DNA of 15,596 nucleotides from JBARCX01 sp049794535 (GCA_049794535.1 JBARCX010000283.1:1-15596); one strand, 5' to 3'; counted from the stretch's first letter, positions 6,747 through 14,664 are shown. Notes: a model not told the origin generated them from the letters alone. Numbers and translations are program-made.

Positions 6747-7421
6747 ATGCGCATCCTGATCGCCGAAGACGACCCCGCCATTGCCGCTGGCATCAGCGCG
6801 GCACTGCGCCAGGGTGGGCACGCGGTCGATCACGTGGCCGACGGTTCGCGCGCTGACGCAGCGCTACGCGATACGCCGTACGACCTATTGGTCCTCGACC
6901 TGGGCCTGCCCGCGCTAGACGGTAGCGAAGTACTGCAGCGCGTGCGCAAACGCGGCAGCAGCTTGCCGGTGCTGGTCGTCACCGCGCGCGAGGGTCTGCG
7001 CGAACGTGTACGCGTGCTCGACCTCGGCGCCGATGACTATCTGGTGAAACCGTTTGCGCTGGCTGAATTCGAGGCGCGCGTTCGTGCCTTGCTGCGGCGC
7101 TACACCACGCAGGGTGCGCCTGAGCTAGGCATCGGTCGGCTACGACTGGATCTGCCCGGTCATCGCGCCTGGGTCGATGACACGCCGCTGGAGCTGACCG
7201 CACGTGAGTTTGGCCTACTCGAAGCTCTTGCGGCACGACCGGATCGCGTCACCAGCCGTGCCCAGTTGATCGAGGCACTTTGCAGCTGGGACGAAGAGCT
7301 CACCGACAATGGGCTGGATATCGCCATCTACCGGCTACGCCGCAAACTGGCCGATTCCGGCACGCAAGTACGCACCATCCGCGGGCTCGGCTACCTGCTG
7401 GAAGAGGTCAAGCCAGAATGA
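6747..7421 (+). CDS. OmpR/PhoB-family response regulator (TctD/QseB-like)
   Basis: A 224-residue two-domain regulator. The receiver domain (1 to about 115) has the acidic pocket E7/D8/D9, phospho-acceptor D51 in LVLDLGLP, T79 in VVTAREG and K101 in YLVKPF. The C-terminal winged helix (about 125-220) carries LTAREFGLLEALAARPDRVTSRAQL and the recognition segment DNGLDIAIYRLRRKL, then the wing TIRGLGYLL. All residues needed for phosphorylation are present. The start is supported by AGGAAG nine bases upstream. The stop overlaps the kinase start (ATGA), so the two are co-translated partners. The tctD/qseB/pmrA subgroup is indicated by the DNGLDIAIYRLRRKL pattern, but the target genes are not known. 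The divergent M1 peptidase operon is an obvious candidate target. Confidence 0.95.
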   Translation: MRILIAEDDPAIAAGISAALRQGGHAVDHVADGSRADAALRDTPYDLLVLDLGLPALDGSEVLQRVRKRGSSLPVLVVTAREGLRERVRVLDLGADDYLVKPFALAEFEARVRALLRRYTTQGAPELGIGRLRLDLPGHRAWVDDTPLELTAREFGLLEALAARPDRVTSRAQLIEALCSWDEELTDNGLDIAIYRLRRKLADSGTQVRTIRGLGYLLEEVKPE

Positions 7422-8881
7422 TGCGATCGCGCATGCTGCAGTTGCAACCATGGCTATACCGCGTGCTACTGCCACCGGATGGCCGCCACAGCCTGCGCAG
7501 ACGCTTGCTAACCATTCTGCTGGTACCGCTGATGCTGCTGCTGTTGTTCAACAGCCTGATTACCTACAGCGGCGCCTTGATCTATTCCAACCGCGTGCAC
7601 GATCACGGCCTGGCCGACGATGCATTGACCCTGATGCAGATGCTGGCCACCGAAGATCCCGATGGCCAGATCTCGCCGCAAGCGCGCTTTCTGCTCGAAT
7701 ACGATCCGAATGGGCATAACTACTTCAGCTATTTCAGTGTGACTAGTGCGCGGCACGGCCTGCTCGCTGGCAGCGCTGCGCTACAACCACCGGCGGGCCT
7801 GCTTGCGCAAAGCGATGGGCCGCGACTGTATGACATTGCAATGGAGCGTCAGAAGCTGCGCGCGGCCAGCTTGCTCATGCCCAACGCACTCGATCCAGGC
7901 GACAAGCTCACGGTTACTGTCGCCGAGACTCTACGCGATAGGCACCAGGTGGCGCGCGAGATACTGCTCTTGAGCATTCCCGCACAGACCCTGCTGCTGC
8001 TTGCCGTGTTCGTACTGGTTTGGTTCGGCGTGCGCACAGGCTTGCGCCAGCTCGATCCGTTGACGGCACGACTAGCCAATCGCGAACACGACCTGGCGCC
8101 GATCGGTAATGTCGACGTCCCGGTGGAAATCCTGCCCCTGACGCGCACCATCGATGGTCTGTTCGCCCGATTACGCGGCATGCTGGCACTGCAGGAGCGC
8201 TTCATCGCCGATGCCGCGCATCAATTGCGCACACCACTGGCCGGCTTGCGTGTGCACGCGGAACGGGCCCAGGCCCATCCCGATCCAGAAACCGTATCCG
8301 ATGCGCTGCAGCACATTCTGCGACTGATTGGGCGTGCCAATCGCACCTCCACGCAGCTGCTGGCGCTAACTCGCGCGCAATCGCCCGAACAAGAGACGAA
8401 CTGCCACTGCCAGCTGGACCTATCGGTGCTGATTCCGGAACTGGTAGGCCTGCGTGTGCATGAAGCGCTGAATGCCGGCATCGATCTCGGCTTCGACGGC
8501 CCAGCCGGTGCGCTGTGGATCCAAGGCGATCGCCATACGCTGCAAGAGCTGCTCGACAACTTGATCGACAACGGCCTTCGTTACGCCGGTCGCGGCAGCA
8601 TCATGACCGTCTCACTGATGCGCGAAGGCAAGGAGATTTGTCTCGCCGTCGAAGATAACGGCCCGGGTGTACCCCCCGAATGGCGGGAACGATTGGGCGA
8701 GCGCTTTTTCCGCGTGCCCGGTAGCCAGGAGGAAGGCAGCGGCCTGGGCTTGGCGATCGTGCAGCGCATCGCCGAACGGCATCGCGCGAATGTGCGTTAT
8801 CTCGCCACCAGCGAAGGTGGATTGCGAGTTGAAGTGCTATTTCCCATTGCCGATACGACAAAGAAAAACGGCGACGCTTAA
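7418..8881 (+). CDS. Sensor histidine kinase (TctE-like)
   Basis: A 487-residue inner-membrane kinase, partner of the upstream regulator. Transmembrane helix 1 is about 30-53 and helix 2 about 183-205, flanking a roughly 130-residue periplasmic sensor that resembles the two-component sensor kinase N-terminal domain of TctE. A HAMP-like linker precedes the dimerisation helix with FIADAAHQLRTPL, phospho-acceptor H268. ATP-binding boxes follow: NLIDN (381-385, N box), DNGPG (413-417, G1), GERFFR (428-432, F box) and GSGLGL (440-445, G2). All are intact, so it should be active. The start is ATG 7418, overlapping the regulator stop by 4 bp, with a second ATG at 7421; GAAGAGG lies upstream. Citrate or tricarboxylate sensing is known for TctE itself, but no tricarboxylate transporter is nearby, so the signal is unknown. 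The last codons form one side of a terminator hairpin. Confidence 0.94.
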   Translation: MMRSRMLQLQPWLYRVLLPPDGRHSLRRRLLTILLVPLMLLLLFNSLITYSGALIYSNRVHDHGLADDALTLMQMLATEDPDGQISPQARFLLEYDPNGHNYFSYFSVTSARHGLLAGSAALQPPAGLLAQSDGPRLYDIAMERQKLRAASLLMPNALDPGDKLTVTVAETLRDRHQVAREILLLSIPAQTLLLLAVFVLVWFGVRTGLRQLDPLTARLANREHDLAPIGNVDVPVEILPLTRTIDGLFARLRGMLALQERFIADAAHQLRTPLAGLRVHAERAQAHPDPETVSDALQHILRLIGRANRTSTQLLALTRAQSPEQETNCHCQLDLSVLIPELVGLRVHEALNAGIDLGFDGPAGALWIQGDRHTLQELLDNLIDNGLRYAGRGSIMTVSLMREGKEICLAVEDNGPGVPPEWRERLGERFFRVPGSQEEGSGLGLAIVQRIAERHRANVRYLATSEGGLRVEVLFPIADTTKKNGDA

Positions 8882-8892
8882 GCGTCGCCGTT
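8861..8892 (-). terminator. Intrinsic terminator of the aminotransferase operon, embedded in the kinase 3' end
   Basis: Positions 8867-8892 are a perfect 26-bp palindrome (13+13) that folds as AACGGCGACGC paired to its complement around a TTAA loop. Read on the minus strand it is followed at once by TTTTTCTT (8868-8861), the classic GC-stem-plus-U-tract. This ends minus-strand transcription coming from the aminotransferase. On the plus strand the hairpin lacks a good T-run (TTCCTATAG), so it is weaker for the kinase. The kinase stop TAA (8879-8881) sits at its centre. Confidence 0.85.
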
Positions 8893-8900
8893 CCTATAGA

Positions 8901-8980
8901 AATGAGTGGAGAGAAGTGAGAAACGAGTAATTAACCTTACTTTTTTCTCACTCCCGAACACTTATTTCTCGCTTCACATC
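8901..8980. repeat. Degenerate 7-nt-periodic GAG repeat forming an inverted pair
   Basis: On the plus strand four consecutive heptads (AATGAGT, GGAGAGA, AGTGAGA, AACGAGT; 8901-8928) share GAG at positions 4-6. On the minus strand, reading from 8980 to 8946, the heptads GATGTGA, AGCGAGA, AATAAGT, GTTCGGG and AGTGAGA keep the same 7-nt phase with decay. The two arms face each other and fold as AGTGAGAAA/TTTCTCACT (8915-8923 and 8944-8952), a 2x2 internal loop, AGTAA/TTACT (8926-8930 and 8937-8941) and a 6-nt loop. The block touches the aminotransferase stop codon (8974-8976). No T-run follows on either strand, so it is not a standard terminator. Confidence 0.55.
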
Positions 8981-10374
8981 TCTTTCTTGGCCTTGGTCAG
9001 CAACTGATCAAGCAGCGAGATGGCCAGATCGATCTCTTCGTGCGAGATGTCCAGCGACGGCGCGAAAGTGATGACGTTCTTGTACCAGCCGCCCACATCG
9101 AGCACGAGGCCGATCTTCTTGCCGTTGTGCGTGAGGTCGCCGGCCAGGCCGATGTCGACCATCTTGTCCAGCAGCGCCTTGTTCGGCGTGAAGCCGTCGT
9201 CGGTGCAGATCTCAGCGCGTAGCGCGAGACCCAGGCCATCGACGTCGCCGATTTCCTTGTGACGCTTCTGCAGATCCTTCAACGCATCGAGGAAGTGCGC
9301 GCCCTTCTCGGCGACCGTCTTCTCGTAGTTCAGCTCGTAGCCCATCTTGATGACTTCGAGGCCGAGCGAGGTGCCGAGCGGATTCGAGTTGAAGGTGGAG
9401 TGGGTCGAACCCGGCGGGAAGATCGTCGGGTTGATCAGCTCTTCACGCGCCCATAGGCCGGACAGCGGGTTCAGGCCGTTGGTCAGCGCCTTGCCGAACA
9501 CAACCACGTCCGGCGTCACGCCGAAGTGCTCGATCGACCATAGCTTACCGGTACGCCAGAAACCCATCTGGATTTCGTCGACCACCATCAGGATGCCGTA
9601 CTTATCCAGCACCTTCTTCAGATCCTTGAAGAAATTGCGCGGCGGAATCACGTAACCGCCGGTGCCCTGGATCGGCTCGACGTAGAAGGCAGCGTATTCG
9701 GCCTGGTTAACCTTGGGGTCCCACACGCCGTTGTATTCGGTCTCGAACAAGCGCTCGAACTGGCGCACGCAGGCGTCCGAATACTCTTCCGGGGTCATGC
9801 CCTTCGGGCGACGGAACGGATACGGGAATGGGATGAACATCGCGCGCTCGCCGAAATGGCCGAAGCGACGACGGTAGCGGTAGCTGGAGGTAATCGACGA
9901 AGCACCCAACGTACGGCCGTGATAGCCGCCCTCGAAGGCGAACATCAGGCTCTTGCCGTTGGTGTAGTTGCGCACCAGCTTGAGCGAATCCTCAACCGCC
10001 TGCGCGCCGCCCACGTTGAAATGCACGCGGCCCTTCAAACCAAACTTCTGCTGCGCATCGACGGCAATCGTCTTGGCCAGCTCGATGCGGGTCTGGTGCA
10101 GGTATTGACTGGCAACCTGCGGCAGCAGGTCAATCTGGCGCTTCAGTGTGTCGTTGAGGCGCTTGTTGCCGTAACCGAAGTTGACCGCCGAGTACCACAT
10201 CTGCAGGTCGAGGAACGGCACACCGGCCGAGTCGTACATGTAGCTGCCTTCGCCATGGCGAAAGATCTTCGGCGGGTTCACATAATGCACGGTATCGCCA
10301 AAGGAGCTGTACTGCGCCTCGTCGGCGAGCAGCTGCGCGTCGTCGATGACGACTCCGCCAGTCTTGTCATTCAT
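8974..10374 (-). CDS. Class III pyridoxal-phosphate aminotransferase
   Basis: A 466-residue fold-type I, class III transaminase (GabT/ArgD/omega-aminotransferase relatives) that moves an amino group from an amino acid or omega-amine to a keto acid in the cytosol. Signatures are NVGGAQAVEDSLKLVR (120-135, phosphate-binding region), GGYHGRT (149-155, aromatic stacking on the cofactor), VVDEIQMGFWRTG (264-276, with D266 holding the pyridine nitrogen) and FGKALTNGLNPLSG (293-306) with K295 as Schiff-base lysine. STHSTFNSNPLG (324-335) is the usual Thr/Ser loop. Length is normal. The substrate is not diagnosable; the Gly-Gly in place of the common 'NSGxEA' may mark a subfamily. It begins 26 bp after the HAD phosphatase gene, so the two share an operon. 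The ribosome site is weak. The terminator at 8861-8892 ends the unit. Confidence 0.92.
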   Translation of the reverse strand: MNDKTGGVVIDDAQLLADEAQYSSFGDTVHYVNPPKIFRHGEGSYMYDSAGVPFLDLQMWYSAVNFGYGNKRLNDTLKRQIDLLPQVASQYLHQTRIELAKTIAVDAQQKFGLKGRVHFNVGGAQAVEDSLKLVRNYTNGKSLMFAFEGGYHGRTLGASSITSSYRYRRRFGHFGERAMFIPFPYPFRRPKGMTPEEYSDACVRQFERLFETEYNGVWDPKVNQAEYAAFYVEPIQGTGGYVIPPRNFFKDLKKVLDKYGILMVVDEIQMGFWRTGKLWSIEHFGVTPDVVVFGKALTNGLNPLSGLWAREELINPTIFPPGSTHSTFNSNPLGTSLGLEVIKMGYELNYEKTVAEKGAHFLDALKDLQKRHKEIGDVDGLGLALRAEICTDDGFTPNKALLDKMVDIGLAGDLTHNGKKIGLVLDVGGWYKNVITFAPSLDISHEEIDLAISLLDQLLTKAKKEM

Positions 10375-10400
10375 GGGTTTGATCCGGGGAAGTTACGGGG

Positions 10401-11105
10401 TCAAGAAACAATGGCGAGCGGCGCGTGCGCGACATGGTGATGATGGCTGCGCAACTGACCATTCAACAGCAAGGGCAGCAGCTCCAAGGCATCTTCGAAA
10501 CCGGTGATCGGCACATAGGGGATGCCGGCGGCGCGGCAATGCTCGATCAGGCGATGCTTGGCGAACACGAAATCGACGCGATCAGCCGCGCAGAAATCCG
10601 AAGCGCCATCGCCGATCAACAAAGTCTTGGGACGGCTCTGCCGAGCCTGCGACACGGTGGCGCACTTGCAGGTACCACTGCGGCAACCTTCAGCCTGGAA
10701 AGGCGAGCTGAGCTGCCACTTCTGCGGCGGCGTGGCCGGCGCCAAATGGTTTGCAGCCAACGGCAGATCGTCCAGGCCATAACGGCCAAGGATGCGGTGA
10801 ATCGCGTAATCGAGACCGTCGCTCACCACACGGATCGGCGTATCCAATTCACGTGCGCGTGCCACGAAAGCTGGGAACGCGTGATCGATCCACAGCTCAT
10901 CGAGGTGGCTGTCGAGCTCTTCACGGTTCATGTCCAGCAGGGCTACCTGACCGGTCATGCACTCGCGCGAACCGATAAGACCGGCGCGCCAATCGCGCTC
11001 CAGGGTCTCCCAACCGGGACGACCGAAACGGTCAAGCAGCGAGTCGATAACGTCTTCGACAGAGATCGTGCCGTCAAAGTCGCAAAGGATGTTCCACGAG
11101 CTCAC
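10401..11105 (-). CDS. MtnX-like HAD-superfamily phosphatase
   Basis: A 234-residue HAD phosphohydrolase of the phosphoserine-phosphatase/MtnX type. Motif I is CDFDGTIS with nucleophile D9 and acid/base D11, motif II is VVSDG (S95), motif III is K160, and motif IV is GDGASD (D166, D170). The helical cap (about 15-80) is of the IB type. CRSGTCKC (141-148) forms a Cys cluster like that often seen in MtnX-like proteins. MtnX acts in methionine salvage, but no other mtn gene is in view, so the substrate is open. The C-terminus carries HHHHVAH (221-227), an unusual His-rich tail that could bind metal. The start is GTG at 11105, with GGAG eight bases upstream; longer options to 11192 lack family character. 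It is followed by the aminotransferase and divergent from the export operon. Confidence 0.85.
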   Translation of the reverse strand: MSSWNILCDFDGTISVEDVIDSLLDRFGRPGWETLERDWRAGLIGSRECMTGQVALLDMNREELDSHLDELWIDHAFPAFVARARELDTPIRVVSDGLDYAIHRILGRYGLDDLPLAANHLAPATPPQKWQLSSPFQAEGCRSGTCKCATVSQARQSRPKTLLIGDGASDFCAADRVDFVFAKHRLIEHCRAAGIPYVPITGFEDALELLPLLLNGQLRSHHHHVAHAPLAIVS

Positions 11106-11113
11106 GCATACCA

Positions 11114-11117
11114 CTCC
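11114..11117 (-). promoter_or_regulatory. Ribosome binding site supporting the GTG start of the HAD phosphatase
   Basis: GGAG on the minus strand lies 8 nt before the GTG at 11105-11103 and places motif I (DFDGT) at residue 9, the usual distance from the N-terminus in this family. Confidence 0.55.
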
Positions 11118-11219
11118 GCTATCAGGAATGGCGCAACGATAGTGGCGCGCCCCTTTCGGGCTCCTTTCCATTCGCGCTAGGTGCAATACCATTTAAGCGA
11201 AATACAAGCTTCGACCGGC

Positions 11220-11225
11220 TATGAT
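11220..11225 (+). promoter_or_regulatory. Candidate -10 element of the export operon
   Basis: TATGAT matches TATAAT at 5/6. The hexamer 17 bp upstream is poor (GCGAAA, 3/6). If used, transcription would begin near 11232, which rules out the GTG at 11181 and favours TTG 11259 as the first start codon. The 11106-11258 gap also holds the promoter of the divergent phosphatase unit, which I could not locate. Confidence 0.35.
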
Positions 11226-11258
11226 TACGGCCTTCAATCGCCTGCGAGTTTCGCGATC

Positions 11259-12770
11259 TTGCCCGTCTTCCCCACGCGCCCGTCGCCTGCCCCGTCCCAG
11301 CGCCGACCGATTGCCCTGCGCCTATGGCCAGCGCTTGTACTCGGCGTGCTTGCAGGTTGTGCTGCGGCGCCATTGCCGGACCTGAAACCGCCCGTACCCG
11401 CTACATGGCGCAACGCCCAAAACGTAAGCGTACCGAAAGCTGACCTTCATGATTGGTGGCAGGCTTTCAATGACCCTGAGTTAAACACGCTGGTCGAACG
11501 CGCCCTCTCGAACAACCAGGATGTGGCCCAGGCGACCGAGCGGATGCTGGCCGCACGCGCACTCTATAAGCATGCCGACGACAAGTACCTGCCCAGCTTG
11601 AGGGCCGATACCAACCAGGTTATCCAGCCCGATGCCAGCGCCTCGTATCTGATTGTCGGTTTTGACGCCGTATGGGAGATTCCGCTGTTTGGCTCCCTGA
11701 AGAGCACCAATCGCGTTGCGGCAGGTGAGCTCGGCGCGGCGCAGGCACAGTTACAGGGTGCCTACGTCACCTTGGTCGCCGAGGTTACGCGTTGCTGGAT
11801 CGGGCTACGCTCTGCGCAGGAACAGGCACGCCTACTGGAAGCCGTGCGCGATGCGGACCAGGAAAAGCTGCAGTTGCTGGAAGTGCGCGCCCGCCTCAAG
11901 TTGATCTCGCCGACCGAGGTCACCGCCGGCAGCGCCGAACTGGCTCGTGCTCAAGCCGCGCTTATCGAGCCACAGCGCGCGATCAATGCCAACGCACAGC
12001 AATTGGCCGTGTTGCTGGGTCAGAACGAGCCTGATGCCGCATGGCTGGAGCCCGGTGCACAACCCCAGCTGGGTAGCTGGCAGATGACCAGCGCCCCCGC
12101 AGACATGCTGCGGACCCGCCCCGAGATCGCCACCGCCGAGGCCGATGTCATTCGCGCCGCCGGCGAGGCCGGGCTCAGCCATGCGGACATTTTTCCGCAT
12201 ATCGGCATCGGTAGTTCGCTGGACTGGTCGTTGAACATTGCCCACAACCATCACATCCGCTCTAGCGAAGGTATCTTTTCAATCGGCCCCGTCATCGACA
12301 TCCCCTTATTCGATTGGGGCCAGCGCGTCGCCCAGGCGCACGCCAAGAATCATGAGTTACGCGCCGCGGTGTTCGCCTACCGGCAAGCCGTACTGCAGGG
12401 TGTCGCCGAAACCGAAACCGCCATGGGCGATTTGCAGCTACTGCACTTGCGCGAATCGGCCGCCACACAAGTGGCGGATGCATTCGATAGCAATGCAGCC
12501 GCCACAGACAAGCGCCGCAGCCTGGGCCTTGGCAGCAAGCTCGAGCTACAGGACGCGCTGATCGAGCAGCACCGTGCGCAACTCGAGTTGGTCTCTGCGC
12601 GTGCAGAACGCGATCTCGCCTACGTCGCGCTATACAAAGCCTTGGGCGGGGCTCCCCAGCCGCCGCCCGGTAAGACATCAAGCAGCGCCCCTGGAGCAGC
12701 ATCCCATGGGCCATCGCCCTCCGATGACTCCTCCGCTGATGCTCTTGTGCCAGCTCAAGGCCCCCACTGA
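11259..12770 (+). CDS. Outer-membrane factor lipoprotein (TolC/OprM/NodT type)
   Basis: The exit duct of a tripartite pump, about 503 residues. A signal with RRPIALRLWPALVLGVLAGC ends in lipobox LAGC, with acylated Cys at residue 34, after which PxLKPPVPATW is typical of OprM/NodT-type factors. Two long helical repeats rich in Ala/Gln/Glu follow, with DWWQAFNDPELNTLVERALSNNQDV at the first and AEADVIRAAGEAGLSHADIFP near the midpoint, as expected for the duplicated OEP domain. The C-terminal 40 residues are Pro/Ser/Gly-rich and lie beyond the fold. The start is uncertain: the only options are GTG 11181 (26 residues longer) and TTG 11259, neither with a good ribosome site. I prefer TTG because of signal length and the TATGAT upstream. 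The stop overlaps the permease ATG (TGATG). It is first gene of the operon. Confidence 0.88.
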   Translation: MPVFPTRPSPAPSQRRPIALRLWPALVLGVLAGCAAAPLPDLKPPVPATWRNAQNVSVPKADLHDWWQAFNDPELNTLVERALSNNQDVAQATERMLAARALYKHADDKYLPSLRADTNQVIQPDASASYLIVGFDAVWEIPLFGSLKSTNRVAAGELGAAQAQLQGAYVTLVAEVTRCWIGLRSAQEQARLLEAVRDADQEKLQLLEVRARLKLISPTEVTAGSAELARAQAALIEPQRAINANAQQLAVLLGQNEPDAAWLEPGAQPQLGSWQMTSAPADMLRTRPEIATAEADVIRAAGEAGLSHADIFPHIGIGSSLDWSLNIAHNHHIRSSEGIFSIGPVIDIPLFDWGQRVAQAHAKNHELRAAVFAYRQAVLQGVAETETAMGDLQLLHLRESAATQVADAFDSNAAATDKRRSLGLGSKLELQDALIEQHRAQLELVSARAERDLAYVALYKALGGAPQPPPGKTSSSAPGAASHGPSPSDDSSADALVPAQGPH

Positions 12771-13903
12771 TGGTTGCCCTTGCGCGCAAAACGCTGATTC
12801 ACGAGTGGCGTCGCTTCTTGCCGGCGATCCTCGCCGTGGGCTTTGCCGGCTTGCTGCAGCTGTTACAGGCCGCGCTGGTACTGGGCATCTTCGGGAGTGC
12901 CAGCGTCTACATCACCGGCTCCTCCGCCGATCTGTGGGCCGGTTATCCGGGCACGCAAAGCGTGAGTCTCGGCCGGGCGATCAGTCAGGATGTCGCGATG
13001 CGACTGCATATGGACCCTGCCGTGACGGCCGTAGAGCCCTTCCGCTGGGTCGATGGTGATTGGCGCGGCAAGCAGGGTACCGGTGGTGTGTCCGTGTTCG
13101 TCTGCGGTATCGACCCCAGTGCCAACGGCATGATGTTCTCGCAGGCACTGCCTGCCGACTTGCGAGAGAAATTGAAAGAGCCCGACTCCGTCATCGTCGA
13201 TCGCGCGGATGTCGACAGTCTCGGCGTGAATGTAGGCAGCACCGCGGTGATCAACGGTCAGCGTGTACATATCGTTGGGATCAGCAACGGCCTGCGCGCG
13301 CTCGGCGGCGTCAATGTCATTACGTCGCTAGACACTGCACGCACGCTCGATAACGATCCCGAAGACGCGGGCCGTATGACCTTTTACGTCGCCAAGCTGC
13401 GCGATCCTGCGCAGGCCGACATCGTGGCGAAACGCCTGCTTGGCGACACCGCATTCGGTCCCTATACGGTCTGGACCGCGAAGGATTTTTCGCGTCGCTC
13501 GCAGATGTACTGGATTCTCGACACTGGCGCCGGCGCCGGCGTACTGTTCCTGGCCGGCATCGTGTTCCTGGTTGGCGCCGTGATTACCAGCCAGACGCTG
13601 GTCGCGGCAGTGATTGGCTCGATACGCGAGTACGCCACGCTCAATGCATTGGGCGTTGGCGTGGGCGCGTTGCGCAAGGTAGTGATGGAGCAAGCCTTCT
13701 GGGTTGGTGCGATCGGGTTGCTGGGCAGTGCCGTGCTCGGTGGCATCGTGCTGGCATTGGCGCGTAGTCGCAACGTGCCGATGGCGCTCCATCCACCCAC
13801 TGTGCTGGCCTGTCTGGTACTGGGCATGGGCCTGGCCATCGTTTCCGGACTCGCCGCGATGCGCAGCTTGCGCCGCGCCGATCCGGCCAGCTTGTTGAGA
13901 TAA
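12770..13903 (+). CDS. ABC transporter permease, FtsX/MacB/DevC type
   Basis: A 377-residue inner-membrane permease with the four-helix FtsX/MacB layout: helix 1 about 18-43, a periplasmic domain (about 45-250), then helices about 257-282, 311-333 and 345-366. Hallmarks are the conserved cytoplasmic segment REYATLNALGVGVGALRKVV (287-306), which contacts the ATPase as in DevC, and the C-terminal RADPASLLR, a common ending of the family. Such permeases work by mechanotransmission rather than by forming a full channel. The periplasmic domain is similar in size to MacB_PCD domains. The ATG overlaps the outer-membrane-factor stop, and the ATPase gene starts 2 bp after its stop. It would dimerise and pair with the ATPase and HlyD-like adaptor. 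The substrate is unknown. Confidence 0.93.
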   Translation: MVALARKTLIHEWRRFLPAILAVGFAGLLQLLQAALVLGIFGSASVYITGSSADLWAGYPGTQSVSLGRAISQDVAMRLHMDPAVTAVEPFRWVDGDWRGKQGTGGVSVFVCGIDPSANGMMFSQALPADLREKLKEPDSVIVDRADVDSLGVNVGSTAVINGQRVHIVGISNGLRALGGVNVITSLDTARTLDNDPEDAGRMTFYVAKLRDPAQADIVAKRLLGDTAFGPYTVWTAKDFSRRSQMYWILDTGAGAGVLFLAGIVFLVGAVITSQTLVAAVIGSIREYATLNALGVGVGALRKVVMEQAFWVGAIGLLGSAVLGGIVLALARSRNVPMALHPPTVLACLVLGMGLAIVSGLAAMRSLRRADPASLLR

Positions 13904-13905
13904 CC

Positions 13906-14664
13906 ATGTCGAGCGCCGCCGTTTCCATGCCATCGACACCGATTTCGCTGCAGGCTCGCAGCGTCAGTAAGTCATTCGTTTCCGGGCGTGTGCAAACCAC
14001 GGTGCTGCATGACTTGTCGCTAGACGTTCGCTCAAGCGAACTGACCCTTATCTCTGGCCCCTCCGGTTGCGGCAAGAGCACTCTGCTGGCCATTCTCAGC
14101 GGCCTGCAACCGCCGGATGCGGGGCAAGTACACGCACTTGGACAAGAGCTAAGCTGCCTGGGTCCGCGCGAGCTCGAACGTTTTCGCCTGCTGCATACCG
14201 GCTTCGTGTTCCAGGGTTTCAACCTGTTTCCCGCATTGAATGCGCTGGAACAAGTGGAATTGCCACTCAGCTACCTTGGCCTCACCAAGCGCGAGGCACG
14301 CAAGCGCGCCATAGCCTCACTGGAAGAGGTTGGCCTTGGCCCACGCATGCGATTACGTCCAGCCGAGCTTTCCGGCGGCGAAAAGCAGCGTGTGGCGATT
14401 GCTCGCGCGCTAGCTAAAGAGCCGGAACTGTTGTTTGCCGATGAACCGACCAGTGCTCTCGATGCCGCCAATGGTCAGATCATCATCGATATTCTTCACC
14501 GCATTGCACGCAGCCACGGCACCACCGTGCTGTGCGTCAGTCACGACCCACGCCTGGCCGGCCATGCCGACCGCGTACTGGTCATGGAAGACGGCCGCAT
14601 TCTCAGTGACCAGGTTCCGGCAGCTCCGGAATCGGGTCATAGCAACAAGGAGCCTCTCGCATGA
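13906..14664 (+). CDS. ABC transporter ATP-binding protein (LolD/MacB/DevA type)
   Basis: A 252-residue ATPase with all ABC motifs: Walker A GPSGCGKST (51-59), Q-loop FVFQGFNLFPALNALEQVELP (100-120, Q103), signature LSGGEKQRVAIARALA (155-170), Walker B LLFADEPTSALD (175-186, with catalytic E180) and switch His H213 in VSHD. The Q-loop text NxFPALNALEQVELPL is typical of the LolD/MacB/DevA branch that partners FtsX-type permeases. The start at 13906 is 2 bp after the permease stop; a second ATG at 13927 is possible. Its stop overlaps the adaptor ATG (ATGA). It powers the pump formed by the neighbouring genes. All catalytic residues are intact. Confidence 0.96.
   Translation: MSSAAVSMPSTPISLQARSVSKSFVSGRVQTTVLHDLSLDVRSSELTLISGPSGCGKSTLLAILSGLQPPDAGQVHALGQELSCLGPRELERFRLLHTGFVFQGFNLFPALNALEQVELPLSYLGLTKREARKRAIASLEEVGLGPRMRLRPAELSGGEKQRVAIARALAKEPELLFADEPTSALDAANGQIIIDILHRIARSHGTTVLCVSHDPRLAGHADRVLVMEDGRILSDQVPAAPESGHSNKEPLA

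Noticed and set aside
6328..6759. Plus-strand open frame (143 codons) covering the M1/response-regulator gap
   Set aside because: It begins antisense to the M1 signal peptide and ends inside the response regulator; composition is not protein-like and no ribosome site fits.
6507..6833. Minus-strand open frame crossing the start of the response regulator
   Set aside because: It overlaps the well-supported regulator start and has no recognisable domain or ribosome site.
13523..13540. Short tandem GGCGCC-type repeat in the permease gene
   Set aside because: It encodes the Gly/Ala stretch TGAGAGV before a transmembrane helix and is explained by codon use at high GC.
13328..13939. Minus-strand open frame (203 codons) inside the permease gene
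   Set aside because: Gln/His/Arg-rich antisense translation of a clear FtsX-type permease; a shadow frame.
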